From positions 3,081,001-3,145,000 of the forward strand of contig NZ_CP045420.1 in the NCBI RefSeq assembly GCF_009363795.1: a DNA stretch of 64,000 nt, written 5' to 3'. Under the pieces are notes generated by a model, which saw only the letters and a program-made list of their open reading frames with translations, made no database searches and had not been told where the DNA came from. The stretch's first letter is position 1; each line of letters starts with the position of its first letter. A program made the position numbers and the translations under genes. Positions 45,578 through 55,746 of this stretch are shown piece after piece. The DNA is from Palleronia sp. THAF1. Lineage in GTDB: Bacteria > Pseudomonadota > Alphaproteobacteria > Rhodobacterales > Rhodobacteraceae.

Positions 45578-46795
45578 TCAATTCAAGCGTCTGTCCCGCG
45601 CTGCCAGAAGCTTCAACCGCAGGGCCTGCAACTGGATGAAGCCCGCCGCGTCCTTCTGATCATAGGCACCGGCATCATCCTCGAACGTCACGTGCGCTTC
45701 GGAATACAGCGAGTGATCCGACCAGCGACCGACGGTGCGCGCGGACCCCTTGTACAGCTTCAGCCTGACGGTGCCGGTGACATGCTGCTGGCTGTGGTCG
45801 ATGGCGGCTTGCAGCATCTCGCGTTCAGGCGAGAACCAGAAACCGTTGTAGATCAGCTCGGCATATTGGGGCATCAGTTCGTCTTTCAGATGCGCCTGTC
45901 CGCGATCCAGCGTGATCTGTTCGATGCCACGATGGGCCTCCAGAAGCAGGGTGCCGCCGGGGGTCTCGTAGATGCCACGGGACTTCATGCCGACAAAGCG
46001 GCCCTCGACCAGATCGAGCCGACCGACGCCATGCGCGCCACCCAACTCGTTCAGCTTGGTCAAGATCGTCGCGGGAGACATCGCTTCGCCGTTGATCGAA
46101 ACCGCATCGCCTTTTTCGAACCCAACCTCGACATATTCCGGCTGATCGGGCGCATCCTCGGGGTTCACCGTGCGCTGGTAGACGTAATCGGGCGCGTCCT
46201 CGGCCGGATTTTCCAGTACCTTGCCCTCGGACGAGGTGTGCAGAAGGTTCGCGTCCACGCTAAACGGGGCTTCGCCGCGCTTGTCCTTGGCGATCTGGAT
46301 CTGGTGCTGTTCGGCGAACTCGATCAGCTTGGTGCGGCTGGTCAGGTCCCACTCACGCCAGGGCGCGATCACCTTGATATCGGGGTTCAGCGCATAGGCG
46401 GCCAGCTCGAACCGGACCTGATCGTTGCCTTTGCCGGTGGCCCCGTGGGCGACGGCATCCGCTCCCTCTTGCGCCGCGATTTCCACCAGACGCTTGGAAA
46501 TCAGCGGCCGCGCGATGGAGGTGCCCAGCAGGTACAGCCCTTCGTACAGTGCATTGGCGCGGAACATCGGGAACACGAAGTCGCGCACGAACTCTTCGCG
46601 CAGGTCCTCGATATGGATGCTGGCGGCACCCATGTCTTCCGCCTTTTTGCGGGCAGGCTCCAACTCTTCGCCCTGACCCAGATCGGCGGTGAAGGTCACG
46701 ACCTCGCAGCCGTATTCGACCTGAAGCCATTTCAGGATGATCGAGGTGTCGAGGCCCCCGGAATAGGCGAGAACGACTTTCTTCGGCGCGGTCAT
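45578..46795 (-). CDS. argG: Argininosuccinate synthase
   Basis: The 405-aa enzyme that joins citrulline and aspartate in arginine synthesis. It begins with the ATP pyrophosphatase motif [31 protein letters not shown] and [20 protein letters not shown]-like stretches are diagnostic (residues 115-260). AGGAG lies just upstream of the ATG. Confidence 0.97.
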   Translation of the reverse strand: MTAPKKVVLAYSGGLDTSIILKWLQVEYGCEVVTFTADLGQGEELEPARKKAEDMGAASIHIEDLREEFVRDFVFPMFRANALYEGLYLLGTSIARPLISKRLVEIAAQEGADAVAHGATGKGNDQVRFELAAYALNPDIKVIAPWREWDLTSRTKLIEFAEQHQIQIAKDKRGEAPFSVDANLLHTSSEGKVLENPAEDAPDYVYQRTVNPEDAPDQPEYVEVGFEKGDAVSINGEAMSPATILTKLNELGGAHGVGRLDLVEGRFVGMKSRGIYETPGGTLLLEAHRGIEQITLDRGQAHLKDELMPQYAELIYNGFWFSPEREMLQAAIDHSQQHVTGTVRLKLYKGSARTVGRWSDHSLYSEAHVTFEDDAGAYDQKDAAGFIQLQALRLKLLAARDRRLN

Positions 46796-46869
46796 GGTGT
46801 CTCCTTAATGCTGCCGCGCGGATATCTTGTTCAGAGCGTAGCGACAAGATCGCGGCTGCGGAGGATGTG

Positions 46870-47616
46870 ATGAAGGGTTACCACTTGTTTCGACACGCGT
46901 TGGCCATGGTGCTGCGCGATTTGCCTACGACGACGCGGCTGACAGCGGTTCCCTATGCCATCGGCGCGATCTGGTCCGTGTGGTTCGCAGTGACAGCGCC
47001 GACAGTTAACGGTGTGCTGATGATCCGGGAACCGTCCGGTTTGCTGGGCGTCGGGGCCCTGTGTCTACTTTCAATAGTGTCGATACTGTGGCTCGCTGTC
47101 GTGTGGCACAGGTATGTGCTGTTGGGCGAAGCTCCGAAGCGGTTTTTGCCGGAGGCCAGCGTGAGCCGTATGAAAGGCTATCTTATCAAGGGTATTCTGA
47201 CCGTCCTTGTCACCCTGCCCGTCGCAGGTATCTTTGGTGTCCTCTCTTACCTGCTTTCCTACGGCGGACCGTTGATCGGCGCGGTAATGGGCTGTGGTTA
47301 TATATTCGCCTTGGTGGCGGTCATTGGCCGTGTAAGTGCAATCTTACCAGCCGTTGCAGTTGATAGACCGATTTCTCTGCGAGAGTCGTGGGCGCAGACT
47401 AAGCAAGCCACGCCCGCGATCGTGGTCGCGTTCCTGATGGCCGGTGTCACTATGGCCGTGGCGAGTATGATGGTTCTGGCGGTATTTCTGACTGCCGGTA
47501 AATTGGCCTACCTCGCGATCCCGAATTTCTTGATTCAGTGGTTCAGCACCGTTTTGGGTCTAAGCCTGATTACCACGATCTACGGCCACTACATCGAAGG
47601 CCGCGAATTGACCTGA
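46870..47616 (+). CDS. Hypothetical multi-pass membrane protein
   Basis: A 248-aa protein with about six hydrophobic segments (around 25-40, 55-80, 100-125, 130-155, 185-210 and 215-240). I do not recognise a family with confidence; the pattern resembles uncharacterised YciC-like or glycerophosphoryl-diester-associated membrane proteins. GGAGG 5 nt upstream favours the ATG at 46870 over the adjacent GTG. Codons are AT-richer than in argG and ilvA on either side. Confidence 0.75.
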   Translation: MKGYHLFRHALAMVLRDLPTTTRLTAVPYAIGAIWSVWFAVTAPTVNGVLMIREPSGLLGVGALCLLSIVSILWLAVVWHRYVLLGEAPKRFLPEASVSRMKGYLIKGILTVLVTLPVAGIFGVLSYLLSYGGPLIGAVMGCGYIFALVAVIGRVSAILPAVAVDRPISLRESWAQTKQATPAIVVAFLMAGVTMAVASMMVLAVFLTAGKLAYLAIPNFLIQWFSTVLGLSLITTIYGHYIEGRELT

Positions 47617-47642
47617 GCGTCGAAGCGCGCCACTGCGGTGGC

Positions 47643-48890
47643 ATGACAGATTTCACCGATGCCGCCTTGGCCGTCACCGCGCGTCTGCGCTCGCTGTTTC
47701 CCGCGACGCCCTTGCAACGCAATGCCTACCTGTCCGCGCTGTATGATGCCGACATCTGGCTGAAGCGCGAGGATCTGTCGCCCGTGCGTTCCTACAAGAT
47801 CCGCGGCGCGTTCAACGCGATGCGCAAGGCGCTGGAGGCTGATCCAGATCAGGACCTTTTCGTCTGCGCCAGCGCGGGTAACCACGCGCAGGGTGTGGCC
47901 TTCAACTGCGCGTCCTTCGGCAAGCGTGGCGTGATCTTCATGCCGGTCACAACGCCTGCGCAGAAGATCGACAAAACCCGCGCCTTCGGCGGCACGGGCG
48001 TCGAGATCAAGCTGGTGGGCGACTACTTCGATGAGACGTTGAAGGTCGCGCAGGAGTTCTGCGCAAAGGCGGGCGGGCATTTCCTGGCGCCGTTCGACGA
48101 CCCGCACGTGATCGAAGGCCAAGCCTCTGTCGCGGTAGAGATGATGGACGCGATGGAAGACGCGCCCGACATGATCGTGCTGCCGGTGGGCGGTGGTGGC
48201 CTGTCGGCGGGGATGAAGCGGTACCTGGATGAGGTTTCGCCCGACATCGAACTGCTGCTGGTCGAGCCCTTGGGTGGGGCCAGCCTGACGGCGGCATTGG
48301 CGGCAGGAGAGCCGGTGACCTTGCCGCGCGTCGATTCTTTCGTGGACGGTGCGTCGGTCGCGCGGATCGGTGCGCGCCCATTCGAGGTGTTGCGCGACGT
48401 GCCGCCCGAAAGCGTGCTGATTGCCCCCGAAGACCGCATCTGTACCACGATCCTGACGATGCTGAACGTCGAAGGCATTGTTCTGGAACCAGCGGGTGCA
48501 CTGTCCTTGGATGTGCTGCCGTCCTTGAAAGACCGGCTGCGTGGCAAGCGGGTGGTGTGTATCACCACTGGCGGCAACTTCGATTTCGAGAGGTTGCCGG
48601 AAGTGAAGGAACGCGCGCAACGCTATTCGGGTATCAAGAAATACATGATCCTGCGGATGCCTCAGCGTCCCGGTGCGCTGCGCGATTTTCTGGAGCTGTT
48701 GGGACCAAATGACGATATCGCGCGGTTCGAGTATCTCAAGAAGTCCGCACGCAACACCGGATCGGTGCTGATCGGGATCGAAACGGCAAAGCCCGAGAAT
48801 TTCGATGCGCTGTTCGCGCGGCTGGACGCCGGTGGCTTCGCCTATCGCGACATCACAGACGACCAGACGCTTGCCGAACTTTTGATCTAG
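47643..48890 (+). CDS. ilvA: Threonine ammonia-lyase with ACT-like domain
   Basis: A 415-aa PLP enzyme that deaminates threonine to 2-oxobutanoate in isoleucine synthesis. The PLP Lys lies in SYKIRGAFNAM (about residue 57) and the cofactor loop VGGGGL follows. The C-terminal 90 residues form one ACT-like regulatory domain (KYMILRMPQRPGALRDFLELL). The start at 47643 gives family length; a longer reading would run into the preceding gene. Confidence 0.94.
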   Translation: MTDFTDAALAVTARLRSLFPATPLQRNAYLSALYDADIWLKREDLSPVRSYKIRGAFNAMRKALEADPDQDLFVCASAGNHAQGVAFNCASFGKRGVIFMPVTTPAQKIDKTRAFGGTGVEIKLVGDYFDETLKVAQEFCAKAGGHFLAPFDDPHVIEGQASVAVEMMDAMEDAPDMIVLPVGGGGLSAGMKRYLDEVSPDIELLLVEPLGGASLTAALAAGEPVTLPRVDSFVDGASVARIGARPFEVLRDVPPESVLIAPEDRICTTILTMLNVEGIVLEPAGALSLDVLPSLKDRLRGKRVVCITTGGNFDFERLPEVKERAQRYSGIKKYMILRMPQRPGALRDFLELLGPNDDIARFEYLKKSARNTGSVLIGIETAKPENFDALFARLDAGGFAYRDITDDQTLAELLI

Positions 48891-48896
48891 GCGCGC

Positions 48897-49211
48897 TCAC
48901 GGCAACCCCATGTGGGCAGACAGAGCGCGCAAGCCGTCCGTAAATGCGGCTGTGATGTCTTCAATATCAGGCTCGTTTCCCGCCGCGAACTGGGTTTCCC
49001 CCTGTCGGCACCGCGCCGACAGATCGCATAACCCCATGTTGTCGGCGCTTCCGCGAAGTGTGTGCAGGCCGTCCGCAAGCTCAGATCCCGCGCGATCCGG
49101 CAAAGCGCCAACAATCTCTCCGGCTTCCTCTCGGAACAACTCGATCAGCTCGACGAACTCGACGTCGCCGAACGTGTCCCTCAACTCTTTAATCCGTGCT
49201 TTGTCGATCAT
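48897..49211 (-). CDS. Hpt phosphotransfer protein
   Basis: A 104-aa single-domain histidine phosphotransfer protein. The phospho-acceptor His is in HTLRGSADNMGL, matching HxLKG(S) motifs. It is divergent from a response regulator-phosphatase gene 93 bp away, making it a plausible phosphodonor or sink for that receiver domain. The protein ends HMGLP. Confidence 0.86.
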   Translation of the reverse strand: MIDKARIKELRDTFGDVEFVELIELFREEAGEIVGALPDRAGSELADGLHTLRGSADNMGLCDLSARCRQGETQFAAGNEPDIEDITAAFTDGLRALSAHMGLP

Positions 49212-49304
49212 CGGTTCGGCTTTCGCATGTGCCCGAACGTCTTACCGAACGGAAGTTAAGGTTTCGTTTCCCGCCGATTAACCCTCTCTTTACCGTTGGT
49301 CGGT

Positions 49305-50600
49305 ATGACCGACAGAGTGATGAACTCTTTGGACGACTCCGCCGTGACCGCGACAGCTCCCGCCGAAATCGTATGCCTCGACCCGGCAGGCGCGATCCGT
49401 ATCCTGGTGGTGGACGACAGCCGCCTTCAGCGGCGCATCCTGATGTCCGCGCTGGGCTCTTCGGGTTACATCCTGAGCGAGGCCGCGTCCGGCGAAGAGG
49501 CCTTGGAGTACTGTCGCGTCCAACCACCCGACATCGTCATCAGCGACTGGATCATGCCGGGAATGACTGGCCTTGAACTGTGCACCGCCGTGCGCGCGGA
49601 ACGGTCCGATGACTATATCTATTTCATCATCCTCACCTCGAAGTCGGAGAAAGAGGAACTGGCGCAGGCCTTGAACACCGGCGCCGATGATTTCCTGTCC
49701 AAACCCTTTGCGGCGGGCGAATTACGTAGTCGTCTAGCTGCGGGTGAACGGCTTTTGCGGATGAGTCAGGAGTTGCGGGAAAAGAACCGTCTGATTTCGA
49801 CCACGCTGCACAAAATGCGAGAGATGAACGCCGCGCTAGACCGGGATTTGCTGGAGGCGCGCAAACTGCAAATGTCACTGGCACCGAGTGCGCCCGTGCA
49901 GCGCGATGGCTGGACGGTCAGTTTCGCTTTGCATCCGTCGGGCCATATCGGCGGCGATCTGATCGGCAGTCTTACGACCGGCACTGATAGGCTGGGTATA
50001 TACTGCTTCGACGTCTCGGGCCACGGCATTGCCTCGGCTCTGATCGCGGCACGGCTGGCGACGTGGATGTCTGAAGCGGCGTCCGACCAGCATGTCGCCG
50101 TGCGACCGGGCGCGAACGGCAGACAGATGCTGCCGCCGACTGAGATCTGCACCCGTCTGAACGCGCGGTTTCTGGATCAGGTCGATACCGATCATTATTT
50201 CACGGCGCTGGTTGGCGAACTCGACCTGCAAAGTGGGCACTTCATCTTCGCACAGGCCGGCCATCCGCACCCCGTTCTTCAAACGGCGGAAAATGAGCGC
50301 ACTTTGATCGGTCAGGGTGGCCCTCCGATTGGCTTATTGCCCGATGTAAGTTTCGAACAATTCGATATCGTGATCCCACCGGGAGGGCGGCTGCTTTTGT
50401 ATTCCGACGGCGTCACCGAATGCCCTGATCCCAGTGACGAAATGCTGGACGAAGATGGGCTGCTCGATTTCATGGATCGCCATGCTGCGCTGGTCGGTGA
50501 CATTTTTCTGGATGCGCTCAATCAAGATTTGATCGCGTGGGTCGGAGACAAGGACCTGCCCGACGACATGTCCGCCACCTTGATCGAAAGGCGCGCCTAG
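49305..50600 (+). CDS. Response regulator with PP2C-type (RsbU/SpoIIE) phosphatase output
   Basis: A 431-aa protein. The receiver domain (about 32-155) has ILVVDDSR, phospho-acceptor Asp in VISDWIMPGMTG and the Lys in SKPFA. A coiled coil (about 157-190) leads to a PP2C phosphatase with GGDLIG, CFDVSGHGIASALIA and LYSDGVTECPD. Such proteins free anti-sigma antagonists by dephosphorylation. Start uncertain: ATG at 49305 or 49320, no clear ribosome binding site. No partner anti-sigma or STAS gene is nearby. Confidence 0.9.
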   Translation: MTDRVMNSLDDSAVTATAPAEIVCLDPAGAIRILVVDDSRLQRRILMSALGSSGYILSEAASGEEALEYCRVQPPDIVISDWIMPGMTGLELCTAVRAERSDDYIYFIILTSKSEKEELAQALNTGADDFLSKPFAAGELRSRLAAGERLLRMSQELREKNRLISTTLHKMREMNAALDRDLLEARKLQMSLAPSAPVQRDGWTVSFALHPSGHIGGDLIGSLTTGTDRLGIYCFDVSGHGIASALIAARLATWMSEAASDQHVAVRPGANGRQMLPPTEICTRLNARFLDQVDTDHYFTALVGELDLQSGHFIFAQAGHPHPVLQTAENERTLIGQGGPPIGLLPDVSFEQFDIVIPPGGRLLLYSDGVTECPDPSDEMLDEDGLLDFMDRHAALVGDIFLDALNQDLIAWVGDKDLPDDMSATLIERRA

Positions 50601-51037
50601 GCCCCCAACGCGCGCAGCACCATCGCGGCGTCCCCTCGGTTGGCCAACTTGCTCACGGCGTCTCTGATGGGCATCCAGACAGGCACATGATCCGGCTCTG
50701 ACGGCAGGCCGATCCGCAGCGTGGGCCGGGCCAGATAGACGTGGCAGACCTTTTCTGCGTAGCGGTCGTAGTCCGGCATGAAGGTGAAACGCCGGAACGT
50801 GCCCAACTTGCGCGGCGACGCCATATGCCAGCCGGTTTCTTCGAGCACCTCGCGGTGCAGCGCGGGGATCGGGTGCTCGCCCGCCTCTATCCCGCCGCCG
50901 GGCAGCTGGAACTCGTCGTGGATGCCGCCCTGCCATGTCAGCAGTACATCACCTCCTTGCCAAAGCACGGCATAGGCGCCCGGACGGGCGGGATATGTGC
51001 GGTCGCGCAGGGGCGGTGGGCCATAGCGGCGGATCAT
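50597..51037 (-). CDS. Nudix hydrolase
   Basis: A 146-aa Nudix protein with the box GGGIEAGEHPIPALHREVLEETGW (GX5EX7REUXEEXGU). The substrate is unknown. The ATG at 51037 gives normal Nudix length; longer readings overlap the divergent hslO leader. It is convergent with the phosphatase gene, overlapping by 4 bp. Confidence 0.88.
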   Translation of the reverse strand: MIRRYGPPPLRDRTYPARPGAYAVLWQGGDVLLTWQGGIHDEFQLPGGGIEAGEHPIPALHREVLEETGWHMASPRKLGTFRRFTFMPDYDRYAEKVCHVYLARPTLRIGLPSEPDHVPVWMPIRDAVSKLANRGDAAMVLRALGA

Positions 51038-51119
51038 GGGCGTCCCTTCGGGGTTCAAGGCGGCATTGCCGCACCTATATGGACGCGGTATGCCGAAAAC
51101 CTGACGCGTGAGGAAGCCC

Positions 51120-52121
51120 ATGACCCTGGGACAGACCATTGCCTGGGACGATACCGTCCTGCCCTTCCAGCTTGACCGCTCGGACATCCGCGGCCGCGTC
51201 GCGCGGCTGGACGGTGTGCTGCAGCAGGTTCTGTCGCAGCATGACTATCCCCCGGCGATCGAGGCTTTGGTGGCCGAAGCCGTGACCCTGACCGCGTTGA
51301 TCGGGCAGACCATAAAGCTGCGCTGGAAGCTGTCGCTTCAGGTGCGCGGCGATGGTCCCGCGCGTCTGATCGCCACCGATTACTACGCGCCGGGCGAGGA
51401 TGGCTCTCCCGCCCAAATCCGTGCCTACGCAAGCTATGATGCCGACCGTATCGCCGACGATTCCGTGCCGTTCGACCTGATCGGCAAGGGATATTTCGCG
51501 ATCCTGCTAGATCAGGGCAACGACATGAAGCCGTACTCCGGGATCACGCCCATCGCCGGTGGCTCGCTGTCGTCCTGCGCTGAAACCTACTTCGCGCAGT
51601 CCGAACAGCTGCCCACGCGTTTCGCTATTTCCACCGGCATCGCGCAGGAGCCGGGCGCCGCGCCCCATTGGCGTGCGGGTGGCGTGATGCTGCAGCACAT
51701 GCCCGAAGCATCGCCCCTGCGCGCGGATGCAGAAACCGAGAGTTCCGACGGCTTGATGCGGGCTGACGACATTCTGGATGGCGACGAGGCCGAGAATTGG
51801 AAACGTGCCAACCTTCTACTGGACACTGTCGAAGAGACAGAGCTCGTCGGCCCTTCCGTGCCGCCGACCGACCTGCTGGTGCGCCTGTTTCACGAGGAGC
51901 AGCCGCGCGTCTTCGATGCCCAGCCCGTGCGCTTCGGCTGCACCTGTTCGGCAGACAAGGTGCGGCAATCGCTGTCGATTTACTCGCAGCGCGATCTGGA
52001 ACACATGACGACGGACGAAGGCATCGTGACGGCCGACTGCCAGTTCTGCGGCGCGCATTACGAATTCGACCCCAAGACGTTGGGGTTCGAAGCGCAAGAT
52101 GCGACCGGAACGGGTGAGTGA
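51120..52121 (+). CDS. hslO: Hsp33, redox-activated holdase
   Basis: A 333-aa chaperone switched on by oxidation. The C-terminal zinc centre is CTC and, 32 residues later, CQFC (CxC...CxxC). The N-terminal domain includes LIGQTIKLRWKLSLQVRGDGPARLIATDYY. AGGA 5 nt before the ATG at 51120 favours it over a GTG 12 bp earlier. Confidence 0.95.
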   Translation: MTLGQTIAWDDTVLPFQLDRSDIRGRVARLDGVLQQVLSQHDYPPAIEALVAEAVTLTALIGQTIKLRWKLSLQVRGDGPARLIATDYYAPGEDGSPAQIRAYASYDADRIADDSVPFDLIGKGYFAILLDQGNDMKPYSGITPIAGGSLSSCAETYFAQSEQLPTRFAISTGIAQEPGAAPHWRAGGVMLQHMPEASPLRADAETESSDGLMRADDILDGDEAENWKRANLLLDTVEETELVGPSVPPTDLLVRLFHEEQPRVFDAQPVRFGCTCSADKVRQSLSIYSQRDLEHMTTDEGIVTADCQFCGAHYEFDPKTLGFEAQDATGTGE

Positions 52122-52698
52122 TCTGCGCGCCCGGCTGGTTACTGCGCTACGGCGTGCCGACCAGCCGACTTCTGACTTCGACCTGAACGCCGGTGCCATG
52201 CCGAAAGGCCAGCGTAGCCTGCGCGGCGCAGGGGTTTTGGTGGCGGTGCGCGAAAGTGGTTCGGTTATCCTGACCAAGCGCGCTGCCCACCTGTCCCAAC
52301 ATCCCGGCCAAGTCGCTTTTCCCGGCGGTAAGATCGACGCGGGCGACGGCTCTGCCCGCGCCGCCGCGTTGCGCGAGGCATGGGAAGAGGTGGGGTTGCC
52401 GCCAGAGTCCGTGGACGTGCTGGGCGAGTTGCCGGGGCATGAGACTGTGACGGGCTATGGGATGACCCCTGTTCTAGGCATGGTCAAAGGCGATCCGCCG
52501 CTACGACCCGAAGAAGGCGAGGTGGCCGAGATATTCGAGGTTCCGCTGTCGTTCCTGGCAAACCCGACCAACTACAGTGTGCAATCGCGCGACTGGCGCG
52601 GGCAGACCCGGCGCTACTATGCGGTACCCTATGGCCCCTATTACATCTGGGGCGCGACGGCGCGGATCCTGCGTGCCTTGGCGGGGCGGTTGGCATGA
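52099..52698 (+). CDS. Nudix CoA pyrophosphatase (NudL-like)
   Basis: A 199-aa Nudix enzyme with the CoA-pyrophosphatase signature LTKRAAHLSQHPGQVAFPGGKID followed by the Nudix box LREAWEEVGL. It hydrolyses CoA or its oxidised forms to phosphopantetheine and 3',5'-ADP. The ATG at 52099 overlaps hslO by 23 bp; GTG at 52114 is an alternative. Its stop overlaps the cca start. Confidence 0.9.
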   Translation: MRPERVSDLRARLVTALRRADQPTSDFDLNAGAMPKGQRSLRGAGVLVAVRESGSVILTKRAAHLSQHPGQVAFPGGKIDAGDGSARAAALREAWEEVGLPPESVDVLGELPGHETVTGYGMTPVLGMVKGDPPLRPEEGEVAEIFEVPLSFLANPTNYSVQSRDWRGQTRRYYAVPYGPYYIWGATARILRALAGRLA

Positions 52699-53840
52699 AG
52701 ATCGACGGCGACTGGCGGCGCGATCCCGATGCGCAACGGCTGATGGCCGCGCTTGCCGACGCGGGCCATAGCGCGCTATTCGTGGGCGGTTGTGTGCGGA
52801 ACGCGACCTTGGGTGCGCCTGTCGCCGATATCGACATCGCCACCAGTGCTGAACCGCACCAAATCATCGACGTTGCGAAAGCGGCTGGCTTCAAGACGGT
52901 CCCGACCGGCATCGACCACGGCACCGTCACTGTGATCGGTGCGCAGCCGCTGGAAGTCACGACCTTCCGTCGCGACGTGGATACCGACGGTCGGCACGCC
53001 ACCGTCGCGTTCACCGACAACGTGGCCGATGACGCCGCCCGCCGCGATTTCACGATGAACGCGCTTTATGCTCAGGCCGACGGCACCATTGTCGACCCAT
53101 TGGGCGGCTGGGACGATCTGCAGGCGCGCCGCGTGCGGTTCGTGGGTGACGCAGGCCAGCGCATTGCGGAAGATTATCTGCGCATCCTGCGCTACTTCCG
53201 CTTCCACGCTTGGTACGGCGACGCTTCCGAGGGGTTGGACGCAGAGGCCTTGGCCGCCTGCGCCGACGGTGCGGAAGGGCTGGAGAGACTGTCCGCAGAA
53301 CGTGTCGGGCGCGAGATGCTCAAGCTGCTGGCCGCCTCTGACCCCGCGCTGTCCGTCGCTGCGATGGGACAGGCGGGCATTCTGGCGCGCGTGCTACCGG
53401 GCGCTGATCCCGCCGGTCTCGCGCCGCTGGTGCATCTGGAAGAGCTGATCGGCGTGGCTCCGGACGGTGTGCGGCGGCTGGCGATCCTTGGCGGTGAAGA
53501 CGTCGCCGATCGCCTGCGCCTGTCCCGAAAAGAAGATGCCCGCCGCGTTCTGCTGCGCGACGGAATCGGCTCTGAAGCGGGGCTGGCCGAACTGGCGTGG
53601 CGGCACGGCACCGACACGGCCCGCGACATCGCCCTGTTACGCTCTGCCACCTTCAGCGCGCCTTTGCCTGCGGATATGGACGCGCGGATCGAAGCTGGAG
53701 CGGGGGCCGTTCTGCCCGTGACCGGCGGGGATTTCGCGCAGACCGCGAAGGGCGCAGAAATAGGTCGCAAGCTGGCCGAGGCCGAGCAGCGCTGGATCGC
53801 ATCGAACTTCACCGCCACGCGCGATGAGTTGCTGCGCTGA
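52695..53840 (+). CDS. cca: CCA tRNA nucleotidyltransferase
   Basis: A 381-aa class II polymerase A head-type enzyme. LFVGGCVRNATLGAPVADIDIAT has the catalytic DxD, and RRDFTMNALY and RIAEDYLRILRYFRF are the nucleotide-selecting motifs. No HD domain is evident. It adds or repairs the CCA end of tRNAs, or acts as a poly(A) polymerase. Coupled to the Nudix gene by ATGA. Confidence 0.94.
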   Translation: MKIDGDWRRDPDAQRLMAALADAGHSALFVGGCVRNATLGAPVADIDIATSAEPHQIIDVAKAAGFKTVPTGIDHGTVTVIGAQPLEVTTFRRDVDTDGRHATVAFTDNVADDAARRDFTMNALYAQADGTIVDPLGGWDDLQARRVRFVGDAGQRIAEDYLRILRYFRFHAWYGDASEGLDAEALAACADGAEGLERLSAERVGREMLKLLAASDPALSVAAMGQAGILARVLPGADPAGLAPLVHLEELIGVAPDGVRRLAILGGEDVADRLRLSRKEDARRVLLRDGIGSEAGLAELAWRHGTDTARDIALLRSATFSAPLPADMDARIEAGAGAVLPVTGGDFAQTAKGAEIGRKLAEAEQRWIASNFTATRDELLR

Positions 53841-53913
53841 CGCAGCCGGTTTCCTTTGCCGTGCGAATGGCTATCTAACAACCTTCGCACCCAGACCGAA
53901 GAAAGCGCCCTTC

Positions 53914-55746
53914 ATGCGCAGGCTCGCCTCTCTGATCGACGCTTTCCGCCCCGCCGACGGTCCCCCGCCGCGGACGCTGGGTGCATTCATGCGCTGGGCA
54001 CTGGCGGGATCGTGGCGTTGGATGGCCGTGGCCGGGGGCCTGTCCGCATTGGCTGGCACCGCAGAGGTCGTGACGGCACTTTTGCTGGGCAAGGTCATCG
54101 ACTCGGCGGTGGACACCGGTGTCGAAACCTACTTCGACGCGAACCTCTGGCTGATCGTCGGCACCGCCGCGTTCTTCCTGTTGCTGCGGCCTTTGCTGTT
54201 CGGATTATCGTCAGCCGCGAATTCGATCATGGTTGCGCCAAATGTGAACCCGATGGTCCTGATGCGCCTGCACCGCTACACGCTGGGGCAGGCCGTCACC
54301 TTCTTCGACGATGACTTCGCGGGCCGCATCGCGCAAAAGCAGATGCAGACCTCGCGCGCGATCACCGATGTCGCCAGCGAATTCATCAACGTGGTGTGCT
54401 TCGCGCTGGCCTCATTGGTCGGATCGGCGCTGTTGCTCACGACGATCAACGTCTGGATGGCGCTGGGCCTGGCGCTTTGGGCCGTCGCCTACCTGTTCCT
54501 GATCCGCTGGTTCATGCCACGCATCCGCAAACGCTCAAAAGCGCGGGCCGCGACGCGGGCGATGGTGTCGGGGCAGGTCGTGGATACGATCACCAATATC
54601 AAGACGGTCAAGCTGTTCGCCCACGACGACTATGAGGACCGCGCCGCCTTCGATTCCATCGCGACCTTCCGTGAAAAGGTGGTGGACTACGGCATTCTGT
54701 CCGCAGGCTTCCGCTTTACGCTGATGGCCGTCGCAGGCGTTCTGCCGGTCCTGTTGATCGGCGGCACGTTGTGGCTGTGGTCGCGCGGCTCGGCCTCTGC
54801 CGGGGACATCGCGGCTGCGGGCGCGATTTCGATCCGTATCGCGCAGATGACGGGCTGGGTGTCGTTCACCTTGATGGCGATGTACGCGAACGTGGGCGAG
54901 GTCGAGGATGGGATGAACACCCTGACGCCGCCCCATGCCTTGCCGGATGCTGCCGATGCGATCCAGTTGCCCGAGGGCAGTGAGGTTGCGTTGAATGATG
55001 TGACCTTCACCTACGGGCGCGGCACAGGCGGCCTGCGGGATGTGTCGCTGACCCTACATGAGGGCGAGAAGGTCGGAGTCGTGGGTGCGTCCGGCGCGGG
55101 CAAGTCGACGCTCGTGGCGCTGTTGCTGCGCTTGTATGATGTGGAACAGGGCGCGGTACGGGTGGCGGGAGCCGACGTGCGCGGTGTGACGCAGGAAAGC
55201 CTGCGGCGCCGTATCGGGATGGTCACGCAGGAAACCGCAATGTTCAATCGTTCGGCGCGCGAAAATATCCTGTATGGCAACCCAGAGGCGTCCGAAGACG
55301 ACATGATCGCCGCCGCCAAGCAGGCGGAAGCGCATGAGTTCATTCTGCAACTTCAAGACTTCAAGGGCCGCACCGGCTACGACGCGCATCTGGGCGAGCG
55401 GGGCGTCAAGCTGTCGGGTGGCCAACGCCAGCGTATTGCCCTGGCCCGCGCTATTCTGAAGGACGCCCCGATCCTTGTGTTGGATGAGGCGACGAGCGCC
55501 CTTGATTCCGAAGTCGAAGCCTCGATCCAGGACGCCTTGGAACGTGTGATGGAGGGCAAGACGGTGCTGGCCATCGCGCACCGCCTGTCGACGATTGCGC
55601 ATATGGACCGGATCGTCGTGTTGGAAGAGGGACGCATCGTGGAAGAGGGGACGCACTCCGAGCTGCAGGCCATGGGCGGCATCTACGCGCGCTATTGGAA
55701 GCGCCAGTCAGGCGGCTTCCTGCGCTATGACGAGGCTGCCGAATAG
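53914..55746 (+). CDS. ABC transporter, fused permease and ATPase
   Basis: A 610-aa exporter half-transporter: six membrane segments (about residues 35-310) and an ATPase domain with Walker A GASGAGKST, signature LSGGQRQRIALARA and Walker B ILVLDEATSALDSE. It is close to the MsbA/multidrug and ATM1-like types; the substrate is unknown. Probably a homodimer. The next gene starts directly after its stop. Confidence 0.93.
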   Translation: MRRLASLIDAFRPADGPPPRTLGAFMRWALAGSWRWMAVAGGLSALAGTAEVVTALLLGKVIDSAVDTGVETYFDANLWLIVGTAAFFLLLRPLLFGLSSAANSIMVAPNVNPMVLMRLHRYTLGQAVTFFDDDFAGRIAQKQMQTSRAITDVASEFINVVCFALASLVGSALLLTTINVWMALGLALWAVAYLFLIRWFMPRIRKRSKARAATRAMVSGQVVDTITNIKTVKLFAHDDYEDRAAFDSIATFREKVVDYGILSAGFRFTLMAVAGVLPVLLIGGTLWLWSRGSASAGDIAAAGAISIRIAQMTGWVSFTLMAMYANVGEVEDGMNTLTPPHALPDAADAIQLPEGSEVALNDVTFTYGRGTGGLRDVSLTLHEGEKVGVVGASGAGKSTLVALLLRLYDVEQGAVRVAGADVRGVTQESLRRRIGMVTQETAMFNRSARENILYGNPEASEDDMIAAAKQAEAHEFILQLQDFKGRTGYDAHLGERGVKLSGGQRQRIALARAILKDAPILVLDEATSALDSEVEASIQDALERVMEGKTVLAIAHRLSTIAHMDRIVVLEEGRIVEEGTHSELQAMGGIYARYWKRQSGGFLRYDEAAE

